64,000 nt of DNA. It comes from Bacteroidales bacterium. Its GTDB lineage: Bacteria; Bacteroidota; Bacteroidia; Bacteroidales; P3. The stretch spans positions 93,582 through 157,581 of the forward strand of contig JAFZXE010000012.1 of the NCBI GenBank assembly GCA_017616895.1, given 5' to 3'. A model generated the notes under the pieces. That model had not been told where the DNA came from, did not search any database, and saw nothing but the letters and a program-made list of their open reading frames with translations. Position numbers and translations under genes: made by a program. Shown piece by piece: positions 9,277-18,512 of this stretch (position 1 is its first letter; every line of letters starts with the position of its first letter).

Positions 9277-10401
9277 ATGAAAAAACTGCTTCTTATAGCG
9301 CTTGTTGTCGCTGGATGCGGCGCGGGCGCACACGACAACACTCAGCCGCAAGCGGTTGAATCTGTGACTGAAACCAAGGCTGCGCCTGTCGAGTATGTCG
9401 ATTTCTCCGATGTGGCTGCCTCCACTATCGACGCGGTGGTGCACATCCGCACCGAGATGACCAAGGTGACGCCTCTCTACCAGACTTTCTTCGGCATGAT
9501 TATCGATCGAGGTGTGCAGCGTCAGAAGTACGAGGCCTACGGATCGGGAGTGATTGTCAGCGCCGACGGATATATCGTCACCAACAACCACGTGGTGCAG
9601 GATGCCGAGCGTATCACCGTCAACCTCAACAACAAGCGTGTGGTTGAAGCTCGCCTTGTCGGTACCGACCCCGCCACCGACCTGGCTGTCATAAAGATAG
9701 AAGAGAAGAACTTGACTTATATCCCATACGGCAACAGCGACCTGGCTCGCATCGGTGAGCCGGTTCTGGCTATTGGCAACCCGTTCAACCTCACTTCTAC
9801 CGTAACCGCTGGCATCATCAGTGCCAAAGCTCGCAATATGAATATTATTGCCAACCCGGGAGGTCAGGAAAGTCCCATTGAGTCGTTCATACAGACCGAC
9901 GCTGCGGTCAATCCGGGCAACTCGGGCGGCGCACTCGTCAACGCCTCAGGCCAGCTTATAGGCATCGTGACGGCCATCGCTTCTGGCGACGGATACTATA
10001 CGGGCTACAGCTTCGCCATCCCATCCAATTTGGTTCAGAAGGTGGCGAAAGACCTGATGGAGTATGGCTATGTGCAGCGTGCCTATCTCGGTGTCAACGT
10101 GGTGGAGGTCACCAACGAGGTCGCTCGTCAGACGGGCGTCAACGAGTTGAAAGGTCTCTATGTAGCTAATGTCATCCCTGGCTGCGCTGCCGCCAACGCT
10201 GGCATCAAACCGGGCGACGTGATTCGCACAATCAAAGGGGTTGAAGTCAACACCTTCGCCGAGATGACCGAAGAACTGGGACGTTGCGCCCCTGGCGACA
10301 AAGTGGAGATAGATTTCACCCGCGAAGATCGCTCGCTCAAAACAACCGCTACACTCCTCAACTCACAGGGAACCACCGCGATAATTAAGAAAAGGAAGTG
10401 A
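9277..10401 (+). CDS. HtrA/DegP-type serine protease with one PDZ domain
   Basis: 374 residues. The signal region MKKLLLIALVVAGCGAG ends in a lipobox-like AGC, so it may be a lipoprotein. The trypsin-like domain keeps the triad: His in TNNHVVQ (about residue 104), Asp in ATDLAVIKI (about 135) and Ser in NPGNSGGAL (about 216). One PDZ domain (about 265-365) contains GLYVANVIPGCAAANAGIKP. DegP and DegQ usually have two PDZ domains, so this resembles the single-PDZ DegS layout but without an obvious transmembrane anchor. It should act in periplasmic protein quality control. Its stop overlaps the MATE gene start (GTGA). Confidence 0.93.
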   Translation: MKKLLLIALVVAGCGAGAHDNTQPQAVESVTETKAAPVEYVDFSDVAASTIDAVVHIRTEMTKVTPLYQTFFGMIIDRGVQRQKYEAYGSGVIVSADGYIVTNNHVVQDAERITVNLNNKRVVEARLVGTDPATDLAVIKIEEKNLTYIPYGNSDLARIGEPVLAIGNPFNLTSTVTAGIISAKARNMNIIANPGGQESPIESFIQTDAAVNPGNSGGALVNASGQLIGIVTAIASGDGYYTGYSFAIPSNLVQKVAKDLMEYGYVQRAYLGVNVVEVTNEVARQTGVNELKGLYVANVIPGCAAANAGIKPGDVIRTIKGVEVNTFAEMTEELGRCAPGDKVEIDFTREDRSLKTTATLLNSQGTTAIIKKRK

Positions 10402-11780
10402 GTCTCGACGACAAATACCTCTACATGACCGAAACGCCGGTTCGCCGGCTGGTGCTCCGTTTGGCCGTTCCCACCATCGTGAGCATGATGGTGACGGCGC
10501 TCTATAATGTCGTCGATGCGGCATTTGTAGGACACCTCTCCACCGAAGCAACCGCTGGCATCGGCATCTCGTTTGCCTATATGACTTTCATCCAGGCGAT
10601 GGGCTTTTTCTTCGGTCATGGGTCGGGTAATTTCATCTCTCGCGCACTCGGCGCCAAACAGTACGACACAGCTGGGCAGATGGCTGCTGTGGGCTTCGGC
10701 ACGTCGTTTCTCATAGGGTTGGTGGCTGCAATTCCCTGCCTGATATTTCTTGAGCCGATAGCAGTGTTGCTCGGCTCGCCCGACGCTGTGGTGGGTGAAA
10801 CCTGCAACTACCTGCGTTTCATCGTCATCGCCACGCCGTTCATGATGTCGGCGTTGACGCTCAACAACCAACTGCGACTGCAGGGCAATGCCCGCTTCGC
10901 TATGATTGGCATCGCCAGCGGTGCAGTGCTTAACATGTTGCTCGACCCGCTCTTCATCTTCGGCTTCCGATGGGGAGTGAGCGGTGCGTCGGCTGCGACG
11001 GCGGTGAGCCAGTTTGTGAGTTGGTGCATCCTGCTTTGGGGCACCACCCGAGCCGACAGCGTACACATCCTTCCGCGCAACTTCCGTCCCACCTTGCGTT
11101 GCTACAACGAAATCCTTCACGGAGGACTCCCGTCGCTCGGACGTCAGTTCTTCAACTTCATTGCCGCCCTGAGCCTCAACTATGCAGCCGCCATCTATGC
11201 CGACCCGGGTTGTGAGGCATCGAGCGTAGGCGCCTTCGCCATCGTGACACGCACCATGATGTTCGCCTTCTCCATAGTGCTCGGCTTCGACCAGGGGTTC
11301 CAGCCTGTGGCGGGGTTCAACTATGGAGCTGGCCTCTACACCCGTGTTCGTGACGCTTACATTTTCGCCATACAGGTCACCACTGTGCTGCTCTGCGTCG
11401 TGTCGGCGATTGGACTTCTCTTTGCTCCCGACATTATACGCCTTTTCCGCGATGAAGACCCCGTCTTGGTTGAGATAGGAGCTCGCGCACTCCGTTGGCA
11501 GTGTGTCGCCTTCCCGTTGATGGCGCTCGCCACCGCCACCAACATGCTCTTCCAGAACATCCGTATGACTTTCAAATCCACGCTACTCAGCATCGGTCGG
11601 CAGGGCATCTTCTTCCTCCCAGCCATCTTCATCCTGCCACGCTTTTGGGGCATCCACGGAGTCGAGATGGCACAAGCCGTCGCCGACATCTGCACATTCC
11701 TCCTCTCGCTCCCCTACGCCATCTGGATATACCGCAAACTAAGCGTTAGCAGTCATGTGCAAGCCCACACAGGGCAATAA
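10398..11780 (+). CDS. MATE family multidrug/cation antiporter
   Basis: 460 residues with about 12 transmembrane helices and the MATE repeat pattern: PTIVSMMVTALYNVVDAAFVG in helix 1-2 and GLPSLGRQFFNFIAA at the start of the second half. Exports drugs or metabolites across the inner membrane using a Na+ or H+ gradient; the substrate cannot be predicted. The start is a GTG overlapping the protease stop by four bases, so the pair is probably cotranslated. The last residues (VQAHTGQ) come from a copy of the 3'-end hairpin element read in frame, so the original stop may have been further upstream. Confidence 0.92.
   Translation: MSLDDKYLYMTETPVRRLVLRLAVPTIVSMMVTALYNVVDAAFVGHLSTEATAGIGISFAYMTFIQAMGFFFGHGSGNFISRALGAKQYDTAGQMAAVGFGTSFLIGLVAAIPCLIFLEPIAVLLGSPDAVVGETCNYLRFIVIATPFMMSALTLNNQLRLQGNARFAMIGIASGAVLNMLLDPLFIFGFRWGVSGASAATAVSQFVSWCILLWGTTRADSVHILPRNFRPTLRCYNEILHGGLPSLGRQFFNFIAALSLNYAAAIYADPGCEASSVGAFAIVTRTMMFAFSIVLGFDQGFQPVAGFNYGAGLYTRVRDAYIFAIQVTTVLLCVVSAIGLLFAPDIIRLFRDEDPVLVEIGARALRWQCVAFPLMALATATNMLFQNIRMTFKSTLLSIGRQGIFFLPAIFILPRFWGIHGVEMAQAVADICTFLLSLPYAIWIYRKLSVSSHVQAHTGQ
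11757..11780 (+). repeat. 3'-end hairpin element, copy 2 (inside MATE C-terminus)
   Basis: GTGCAAGCCCACAC then AGGGCAATAA, whose TAA is the stop codon. Sense orientation; the stem is weaker than in other copies. Confidence 0.6.
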
Positions 11781-11789
11781 AAGTATTCA

Positions 11790-11935
11790 GTTACCTTTAA
11801 ACCTTTTAAACCTTATAACCTTTTCAACCTTTTAAACCTATCAACATATCAACAGCAGCCAGCAACTTCATTTGTCAATTCACTATTAACAATTCACTGG
11901 TCACATATCAACCTATCAACCTATCAACACAAAAA
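11790..11935. repeat. Period-9 (AAACCTTTT) and period-8 (TATCAACA) degenerate repeats
   Basis: The 166-bp gap after the MATE gene is nearly all repeat DNA: five to six 9-bp units AAACCTTTT, then several TATCAACA/TATCAACC units up to the ybjQ-like start. Confidence 0.7.
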
Positions 11936-11946
11936 CAGCAATCCCC

Positions 11947-12258
11947 ATGACACTCTATTCCATCGAAACCATCCCTGGCGTTAACTATGAAGCTTTGGGA
12001 GTTGTGTGCGGAAGCACCATCCAGTCGAAAAACTTTGTGGCCGACTTCGGTCAGTCGTTGAAAACCATCGTAGGTGGCGAACTCAGAAGCTACACCGCCA
12101 TGATGGAGAAAGCCCGCAAGCAGGCAACGCAGCGCATGATAGATCAAGCTCAGCAGATGGGTGCCGACGCCGTGGTAGGGGTCCGTTTTGCCACCTCTGC
12201 AATCATGGCTCAGGCAGCCGAAGTGCTGGTTTACGGTACCGCTGTGAAAATTCGATAG
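11947..12258 (+). CDS. YbjQ/UPF0145 family protein
   Basis: 103 residues, the family's usual length. The N-terminus TLYSIETIPGVNYEALGVVCGST and the C-terminal GADAVVGVRFATS followed by EVLVYGTAVKI match the YbjQ fold, a pentameric heavy-metal-binding-like domain of unknown function. No signal peptide, so cytoplasmic. It is followed after 2 bases by a small lipoprotein gene, and both end at a strong terminator. Confidence 0.9.
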   Translation: MTLYSIETIPGVNYEALGVVCGSTIQSKNFVADFGQSLKTIVGGELRSYTAMMEKARKQATQRMIDQAQQMGADAVVGVRFATSAIMAQAAEVLVYGTAVKIR

Positions 12259-12260
12259 TA

Positions 12261-12677
12261 ATGAGACGAACGGTATTTCTTCTTTGCCTACTCACGCTGA
12301 TGTCTTGTGCAGGCAGGGATGGCAAGAATATCAAGGACTCCGAAATCGTATTCTACAGGTGTGAACTGGGAAAATTCTGGTTTCAGGATCATGTCGGCAC
12401 CGATCTGGAGTCGGCTTTGGATTCGCTGATGAAGTTGAAGACCAATCTGCCCGACACACCGTATGTGGTTGCCACTGAGCAAGTGAACGTTGGTACGGTG
12501 CTTGCGACCGGACATTGCGACATCGACAAGCCAGGGAAAGCCTGTGTCCACCGTTACGGCAACACCGACAAACAGTTCTATGCCGTCACTTTCAAACGTG
12601 GCAACCTATATCTCCAACCACCAGAAGATATTATTGACAACCAGGGCAATTGGTATAAACTTGATGTCAATAAGTAA
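12261..12677 (+). CDS. Small hypothetical lipoprotein
   Basis: 138 residues; not recognised. The N-terminus MRRTVFLLCLLTLMSC is a lipoprotein signal with the cysteine at residue 16. The mature part is mixed alpha/beta with conserved-looking FYRCELGKFWFQDHVG and two further cysteines (about residues 77 and 85), which could form a disulfide. The start is the ATG at 12261, two bases after the ybjQ-like stop, so the two genes form an operon ending at the terminator at 12697. Confidence 0.75.
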   Translation: MRRTVFLLCLLTLMSCAGRDGKNIKDSEIVFYRCELGKFWFQDHVGTDLESALDSLMKLKTNLPDTPYVVATEQVNVGTVLATGHCDIDKPGKACVHRYGNTDKQFYAVTFKRGNLYLQPPEDIIDNQGNWYKLDVNK

Positions 12678-12696
12678 TAGTATTCAGTTGATGTAA

Positions 12697-12735
12697 AAAT
12701 TCCCGCAAGATGCCATCCTGCGGGAATTTGTTTTG
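12697..12735. terminator. Intrinsic terminator, 11-bp perfect stem
   Basis: AAATTCCCGCA (12697-12707) pairs with TGCGGGAATTT (12719-12729), loop 11 nt, followed by a T-rich tract on the plus strand and preceded by an A-run that serves the minus strand. It lies between convergent genes and probably works both ways. Confidence 0.9.
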
Positions 12736-12808
12736 TTTCAGCTTTCGTTTTTTTTTGTGAGGTAGTTGCTCTGCACCTAAATATGGCGGACAGGGCCGTG
12801 AAAGTTGC

Positions 12809-15800
12809 TTACCGCACCATCAGTTTCTTGACGCAGTTGACTCTGTCGCCATTCACCCTGACGAAATAGGCTCCTTGAGCTAATCCTTGCAGGTTGACCT
12901 GATGATTGCATTCTCCATAACATACTTTGTCAATTGTGCGGATTGTTCTGCCGCTCATGTCCATAATGGTGATACGCACTTTACCGTCAACGCCTTCCAG
13001 GCTTATTGTGGTGCTTCCGTTGGCGGGATTGGGGTACATCTTGAACTTCCATGTGGATTCAGCTTCCTCTATGCTTAATGGCTCGGGTTCGTCGTCCACT
13101 CGTGTGTCGTGTCCTGCGGTGTAAATCCTCACATCGTCAAGAGCCACTCCGTTACCACCTTTGAAGTAGCCCAAAAACGACACCTGGAATGTGCTGCTGG
13201 TTGTGGGCAGTTGTACCGAGTCTTTTACCCAGCCAGTAGTTGCGGCAGTATAGCTCTTCAGCTGTGTCCACTGTCCAGATGCACTTGTCCTGTAGAAAAC
13301 ACTCAATTCGTCGAAGTACTGTTGATTGTTTTCTCGGTCGGTGTATTTGGTAAGACCGTATGCGTATCTCAGCATTGGTTCTGCCAGACTTTCTGTGTTT
13401 AACATGGGACTGATGATTCTCGTCTTGGGACCTGCCGTATAGACCAGTAGATTGTAAAGAAGTGCGTTGAAGTCGTCGAGGTATGCTTGTTCAATACCAT
13501 GTGCACCAATATTCGACTCTCCGTCTCCAGCTTTGGTAACCCATTCCAACTCGTCCGCCACAAATTCCTGTTGCCAACAATAGAGACCGTATTCAAATCC
13601 TTCTATGAATGGATAACCTTCTGTGACACGGGTGCTGCCATCGGCGCAGTTGGTGCGGAATATGAAGGATTCGCTGTTGTCACTCATATCTCCGCTGCAG
13701 TTTGATTTGATTACCACTTCATAAGGCATATTGGGAATAAGCCCCGTAAGTGTGACGCTGTTCCCTTCGGTGGTGACAGATTGCCAACGTCCGCCACTGC
13801 GACGATATTTCACAGTAGCCCCGGTGGCATTCTGACCAGCATCCCACGACAGCGTGGCTGAGGTTGCATCGGCATTGTCTAGACGGATATTGTTGGGACG
13901 ACGGCAGTTGGGTGCTATCGATACCACCACATCGTCAACTAGGGTATATCCTGACTCGAATTTTATTGCAATGTTTGTACCGTTTCCAGTATAGTTGTCA
14001 AAATAAACTTCACCGTTTGTGATTTCGTCCGTATATGAGATTGTGGAGATTTCCTCGAATGAATTAATGTCCTGACCTGTGGTGACTCCAACTTTCACTG
14101 TGCCTGATTCAGAACTGCTGTTTACATCAAAATTTATCATCAGGTTGCTCACTTCTTCAACAAATTCAGGCAGTATGACCCACGAGCCAGCTGAAGGTCC
14201 GGTGTAAAGTTTTCCGGAGAATATGGTTGGGTAGTTTGGGGTGGCTGTCGATACTGCCCAGCATGGGTTGATTCGTCCCGAAGCAAAGTTTTCAGTGTAT
14301 GTTACGTCGAATAAATCGCATTTCGTGAATATCGAGACAGTCGCACTGTTGTTTTCTCCTGTGCAGTTGGCGGTCACTCTAAACTGATATGTTACGCCCG
14401 CTACTAGGTTGTTGAGTGTGTACTCATGTTCTGTTGTACTTGCGACAGCAAGGTTCCAGTCGCTTACAGTGCTCTGCTTGTATTCTACTTTCCACGATGT
14501 GGCTGAGCCCATAGGTTCCCAATGAAGTGTCACGGAGTGTGATTCAATATCACTTGGCGCCAGCAGCGGGGCTTGGCAAGACTCTTGGGCACATGTTATA
14601 GTAAATCTGATGTTTGGTACGGTAGAGATAGTACTTGATGAACCAGCTGGACTTGATGGTGTAATATCGGTATTGTCTCTATACCAGTAACAGCTGCTAC
14701 TGCCAGTGGAGGAGTGATGGAGAAATGTGTTGCCGCTTGAGTAATCACCAGTATTGTTGTCCACTGCAATTAAAATATTGCTTGATCCATCATATACAAA
14801 CGGTGTGTCAAATGGGATTACAGTCCATCCTTGGTTGAATGTTATCTGTCTGTTCTGTACAACTCTAGTTAACTGAGATGATGGCATATACGAGCTGGTG
14901 GATACTGATGTGCGGGTTGTGTTTGCAATATAAATATCCCATGTATAGACCGTTGTATTTGCAGCACTGAGGTTTAGTTCTATGCCGAAAATAGTATCCA
15001 TACGCTCTAAGTCTGCTGCAGGGTACAGCATTTGAGAGTAGCTGTAGTCATAAATGTAGTTCATGGGAACATAATTGCTGGTTGTGGTGCCGCCACCAAC
15101 CTCAACGTTGCAAGCTGGCGTTGTGAACGAGGTGTGGACGTCACGTGAAGTGTCTGATCCGCAAATCGACCTCACACGGACATCGTACTGTGTTCCCATT
15201 GATAGTCCAGTCAAAAATTTATATGTGTCTCGAACATCTTCACTAATCCAAGTGTTGGAGCCGGATGTTTTATACTCAAATAGATATGAAGAGGGACTCC
15301 CGGATGCGGGGGCTTCCCAAGCTATAGCAGCTCCAGTGCGGGCTACTGAATATACATTCATATTCTCTGGCTTGCGGCAGTCTGACATTACTCCAATATA
15401 TATGTCGTCAATGTAGTAATAATATGAATACGATGATGTTGTGTTCTGTTTAAAAACAACATATCCTGTCGCGCTGGTGCCCGTATTGGGGAAAGAGACT
15501 TCGTATGTGTTATGGCTTGTTGAACCTTGGAATTCTTCAGACCATTGGACATTGTTCAGGTTTGTTGCGCTGGTGGTGAAACCTACCTGTATGGTGCCGG
15601 AATAACTGGTGTTGCTCGCCATGGCACTAAAGATAACTTCTATTGGGCGTCCGTTTGTGGCTAAAACAGGTGATATGATGATGCCTGGGGTTCCAATACG
15701 CATAGATTTGGACCCTGATGCGGGATAGCTGCTTGATACATTGTTATATGATCCAGAATAGTTCGTCCAACAATCGGGGAAACTGCTGGTACCAGCAGTA

Positions 15801-16681
15801 AAACCTTCAAATCCCTCGCTATATGGAAGTGATTCTGTCATACAAGGTGTTGTGAAGCTTCTGCTGGCGGCGAAACTGGTGTCTCCGACAGCGCAGATGG
15901 CTTTAACTTTTACGGTATAGTCTGTTATCGGGTTAAGGTTGTTGAACGTGTATGTTGTCACGTTGTTAACCACCTCAACAAGACTGTTGTTCAAGTATAT
16001 TGCATACGAACTCGCTGTTCCGTTCTCCGTCCAGTTGATTGTTGCGGACGTTCCATCAACGATAGGTTCGGCCAAAGTCGGCTTGGGACAGGTCTGAGGC
16101 CCTACCTCTGCCGTGAACTCCGTTTTCGGGATAAAGTCTCGTATTGTTCCGCTGACCGAACTCCACGAACTGCTCGTATTTCCTTGGCTGCTTCCGCCTG
16201 TTTGGCTTATACCGTAAAACGAGCATGACGAATAGTTGCTCGGGGTTATATCGTTCACCTCGATTAGGAGGTTGCCGCCACTGTACGAATAGGGCTCGTT
16301 GAATGTTATTGTCAATGTTGACTGTGTGGTGTTGAAAGTGCCTGTATAGACTGTTTGGAAGTTGGTGGTGTTCTGGAATGTGGAACTTGAGAATGACGAT
16401 GGGGTCACTTCTCCTATCTTTACCTGAAAAATGGAGTTAATCGCGCTGCTGGATGTTGAACTCAAGAAATACTTGATGCTCAGTATCTGGCCGCCGTTCA
16501 TCTCTTCCAGCATACTCGATGGGTATATGGTTTGGCATCGTTGGTATTGCTCCGTGTAGAATCCGTATATCGGCACATACGAGTTCGTCGTCGTTCCGTT
16601 CGCAACCAGATAGGTCTCCTGTGCGTTCAGCGTCGCCGAAAGTACCAGGATTGACAGTAAGGATAATAATGTCCGCTTCAT
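12809..16681 (-). CDS. Large fibronectin type III protein with T9SS type A sorting domain
   Basis: 1290 residues, exported and probably attached to the cell surface. The signal peptide is residues 1-20 (ending TLNAQ). Four fibronectin type III domains each begin with a Cys-Pro/Arg-Pro element (CPKPTLAEP, CRKPENMNV, CQAPLLAPS, CRRPNNIRL) and end in T-x-C, so the cysteines may pair across domain borders. Between them are Ser/Thr/Tyr/Asn-rich beta-sandwich (jelly-roll, MAM-like) segments such as SLPYSEGFEGF. The last 80 residues are the T9SS sorting domain: KMYPNPANGSTTISLEG, then GAYFVRVN and KKLMVR. It is less GC-rich than the flanking housekeeping genes. A consensus promoter lies just upstream. 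Probable adhesin or carbohydrate-binding protein; the ligand is unknown. Confidence 0.88.
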   Translation of the reverse strand: MKRTLLSLLSILVLSATLNAQETYLVANGTTTNSYVPIYGFYTEQYQRCQTIYPSSMLEEMNGGQILSIKYFLSSTSSSAINSIFQVKIGEVTPSSFSSSTFQNTTNFQTVYTGTFNTTQSTLTITFNEPYSYSGGNLLIEVNDITPSNYSSCSFYGISQTGGSSQGNTSSSWSSVSGTIRDFIPKTEFTAEVGPQTCPKPTLAEPIVDGTSATINWTENGTASSYAIYLNNSLVEVVNNVTTYTFNNLNPITDYTVKVKAICAVGDTSFAASRSFTTPCMTESLPYSEGFEGFTAGTSSFPDCWTNYSGSYNNVSSSYPASGSKSMRIGTPGIIISPVLATNGRPIEVIFSAMASNTSYSGTIQVGFTTSATNLNNVQWSEEFQGSTSHNTYEVSFPNTGTSATGYVVFKQNTTSSYSYYYYIDDIYIGVMSDCRKPENMNVYSVARTGAAIAWEAPASGSPSSYLFEYKTSGSNTWISEDVRDTYKFLTGLSMGTQYDVRVRSICGSDTSRDVHTSFTTPACNVEVGGGTTTSNYVPMNYIYDYSYSQMLYPAADLERMDTIFGIELNLSAANTTVYTWDIYIANTTRTSVSTSSYMPSSQLTRVVQNRQITFNQGWTVIPFDTPFVYDGSSNILIAVDNNTGDYSSGNTFLHHSSTGSSSCYWYRDNTDITPSSPAGSSSTISTVPNIRFTITCAQESCQAPLLAPSDIESHSVTLHWEPMGSATSWKVEYKQSTVSDWNLAVASTTEHEYTLNNLVAGVTYQFRVTANCTGENNSATVSIFTKCDLFDVTYTENFASGRINPCWAVSTATPNYPTIFSGKLYTGPSAGSWVILPEFVEEVSNLMINFDVNSSSESGTVKVGVTTGQDINSFEEISTISYTDEITNGEVYFDNYTGNGTNIAIKFESGYTLVDDVVVSIAPNCRRPNNIRLDNADATSATLSWDAGQNATGATVKYRRSGGRWQSVTTEGNSVTLTGLIPNMPYEVVIKSNCSGDMSDNSESFIFRTNCADGSTRVTEGYPFIEGFEYGLYCWQQEFVADELEWVTKAGDGESNIGAHGIEQAYLDDFNALLYNLLVYTAGPKTRIISPMLNTESLAEPMLRYAYGLTKYTDRENNQQYFDELSVFYRTSASGQWTQLKSYTAATTGWVKDSVQLPTTSSTFQVSFLGYFKGGNGVALDDVRIYTAGHDTRVDDEPEPLSIEEAESTWKFKMYPNPANGSTTISLEGVDGKVRITIMDMSGRTIRTIDKVCYGECNHQVNLQGLAQGAYFVRVNGDRVNCVKKLMVR

Positions 16682-16746
16682 AATATATTGATTATAAATC
16701 GTTTTACAAATTATTTCGGCTCAATTGCCTACTATTTATCAAATAG

Positions 16747-16777
16747 CAAATATAGCGATAATTATTTAATTTACAAA
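16747..16777 (-). promoter_or_regulatory. Consensus Bacteroidota promoter for the fibronectin-III protein
   Basis: On the minus strand TTTG (16777-16774), exactly 19 bases, then TATATTTG (16754-16747). This is the canonical -33/-7 arrangement and lies about 66 bases before the start codon. Confidence 0.8.
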
Positions 16778-16837
16778 CATCACACTTATTTTTACAACAT
16801 TTTAACACCTCTACCATTTAGTCCTTGGATTTTTTTG

Positions 16838-16845
16838 TACTTTTG
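16838..16845 (+). promoter_or_regulatory. -7 box TACTTTTG for the beta-helix protein
   Basis: Exact TAnnTTTG match 37 bases before the start at 16883. The best -33 candidate (TTTA, 17 bases upstream) is imperfect. Confidence 0.55.
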
Positions 16846-16882
16846 CAATTATCTCCTCCATAGTGTCATTAAATCTATTCCC

Positions 16883-18352
16883 ATGAATGATAGCATACAC
16901 AAACTTCTGGTCAACCTCTTTTTCCTTTTCCCTTTACTCATCTCTGCCTATGCACAGGTCTCACCCCTCGACTACGGTCTCCGAGAAGCAACCAACGGCA
17001 TCGACCGCTACCACGCTCTTTACCGTGCCCATACCGAAGCTGTCGCCCGCGGACTTAACGTCTCATACGAGGGTATAGACACTCTTCACCTAGAGCTACC
17101 GCCCGATTTCAAGTCCGTCCCGCTTGGCACCTACACCGACTTCGGCGGTCTCGTCCTCTATGTCACCAACCACTCCGCCCATGGAGCCCTCTTTTCTCGT
17201 ATCGCCACATCCCATCCCGTCTCTTTCGACAAATCTCTCATCGACTCACTCGACTTCCGTTCCCTCCCTGAACTCGCCACCGGACACCATCTCCTCGTCC
17301 TCGAAGACCTCACCCCATGGACCGAACGTCGTGGCTACGGCTATCAGCAATACCGTCGGGACATCCTCGTACTAAACAACGGCATCGCCGAAAATGCCCC
17401 AGTGACCTCATGGAACACCGACTCCACCCAACTCAAAGCCACATACTATGACTTCAGCCCCGACCTCAACATTGAAGTCAAAAACCTCACTCTTCACCGC
17501 GTCAAAGGTTCCACCTTCCGCACCTATTGTCTCGCATTGGTTGGTCAGCAGGGCGTCACCGTATCCAACATTCGCGTCACCACTCCTCGCAGCCGTATGA
17601 TTGCCGATGGAGTGTTCTCTATTAGCAACTGTGCCAATCTGCTTTTTGACCGCGACACCGTCGAAGGGACCTACTCTGGCTACGGCACTTCCCGCAACTA
17701 CGGCTATGCTTTCTCCATGAACAACGTCTATAAATCATCTTTCACACACATCAAAGCCTACGGCAACTGGGGCGTATTTGGCACCAATAACCTAAGCAAC
17801 ACCTATCTTGGCGACTGCGATGTTGACCGCTTCGACATCCACTGCTACGGTCGGGATGTCCAGCTTAAGAACTGTACGCTTCGTGGTCGTCAGACACTCT
17901 TTTCCTCTATGTACGGCACCGTTGTCTTCGATTCTTGCCATTTTATCGACTACACGCCCGTCCGTGTCCGCTCCAGCTATAACGCCTACACGCCATTTGA
18001 CATAATAATAAAAGACTGCACTTTTGAATTAACTCGCCGATACCATTCCATTGTCCAAATCGACATGCTTGACACAGCCGACAACCCTCGTCCCGAGCTC
18101 AATCCCAAATGCTGGCCAAACCTCAAAGTCGATAACCTCACCGTCGTTGTTCCAGCCACTATAAGAACCATGAATATCTTCAACCCCAAGGGCAACGTCA
18201 AAGAACTCCGTCGCGAGTTCGACTATATCAACAAGGTCGAGATCAACGGCCTAAACTCAGTCCGCCCCAACGGCAAGCCATACAAACTATCACTCCGCCT
18301 CTCAACCAAAGATTTCAAAACCAAGACACCATTAAACTACTCCGTTAAATAA
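16883..18352 (+). CDS. Secreted protein, probable right-handed beta-helix
   Basis: 489 residues from the ATG at 16883; a longer frame opens upstream but includes the promoter and is AT-rich. The signal peptide ends LLISAYAQ (about residue 25). The body has repeated short strands with Asn/Asp/Cys turns (NLTLHRVKGSTFRTYC, NIRVTTPRSRMIADGVFSISNC, GDCDVDRFDIHCYGRDVQLKNC) typical of parallel beta-helix proteins of the pectate-lyase or phage-tailspike type. No catalytic residues can be assigned. It is transcribed divergently from the fibronectin-III adhesin and followed by a terminator. It lacks a T9SS C-terminal domain, so it is periplasmic or surface by another route. Confidence 0.75.
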   Translation: MNDSIHKLLVNLFFLFPLLISAYAQVSPLDYGLREATNGIDRYHALYRAHTEAVARGLNVSYEGIDTLHLELPPDFKSVPLGTYTDFGGLVLYVTNHSAHGALFSRIATSHPVSFDKSLIDSLDFRSLPELATGHHLLVLEDLTPWTERRGYGYQQYRRDILVLNNGIAENAPVTSWNTDSTQLKATYYDFSPDLNIEVKNLTLHRVKGSTFRTYCLALVGQQGVTVSNIRVTTPRSRMIADGVFSISNCANLLFDRDTVEGTYSGYGTSRNYGYAFSMNNVYKSSFTHIKAYGNWGVFGTNNLSNTYLGDCDVDRFDIHCYGRDVQLKNCTLRGRQTLFSSMYGTVVFDSCHFIDYTPVRVRSSYNAYTPFDIIIKDCTFELTRRYHSIVQIDMLDTADNPRPELNPKCWPNLKVDNLTVVVPATIRTMNIFNPKGNVKELRREFDYINKVEINGLNSVRPNGKPYKLSLRLSTKDFKTKTPLNYSVK

Positions 18353-18371
18353 CCCTCTTTCCCACGCCCTC

Positions 18372-18410
18372 AAGGATTCTTCATAAAGGATGTTGGTTGA
18401 ATCCTTTTTA
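18372..18410. terminator. Intrinsic terminator after the beta-helix gene
   Basis: AAGGATTC (18372-18379) pairs with GAATCCTT (18399-18406), then TTTA. The loop of 19 nt is long. It separates the beta-helix gene from the convergent VWA gene. Confidence 0.65.
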
Positions 18411-18512
18411 TTGTGTTCCCCCACTCCTCAGAAGTGATTGTATTAGGTGTTAGTGTATGTATCCCATCGAGTCTGATGATCCGAACCGATGAATTATTGA
18501 TTGCCTGGTAGG

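Noticed and set aside
12791-12816. Second sigma-54-like site near the 3' end of the fibronectin-III gene
   Set aside because: GG and GC are 11 bases apart instead of 10, and no gene start lies downstream.
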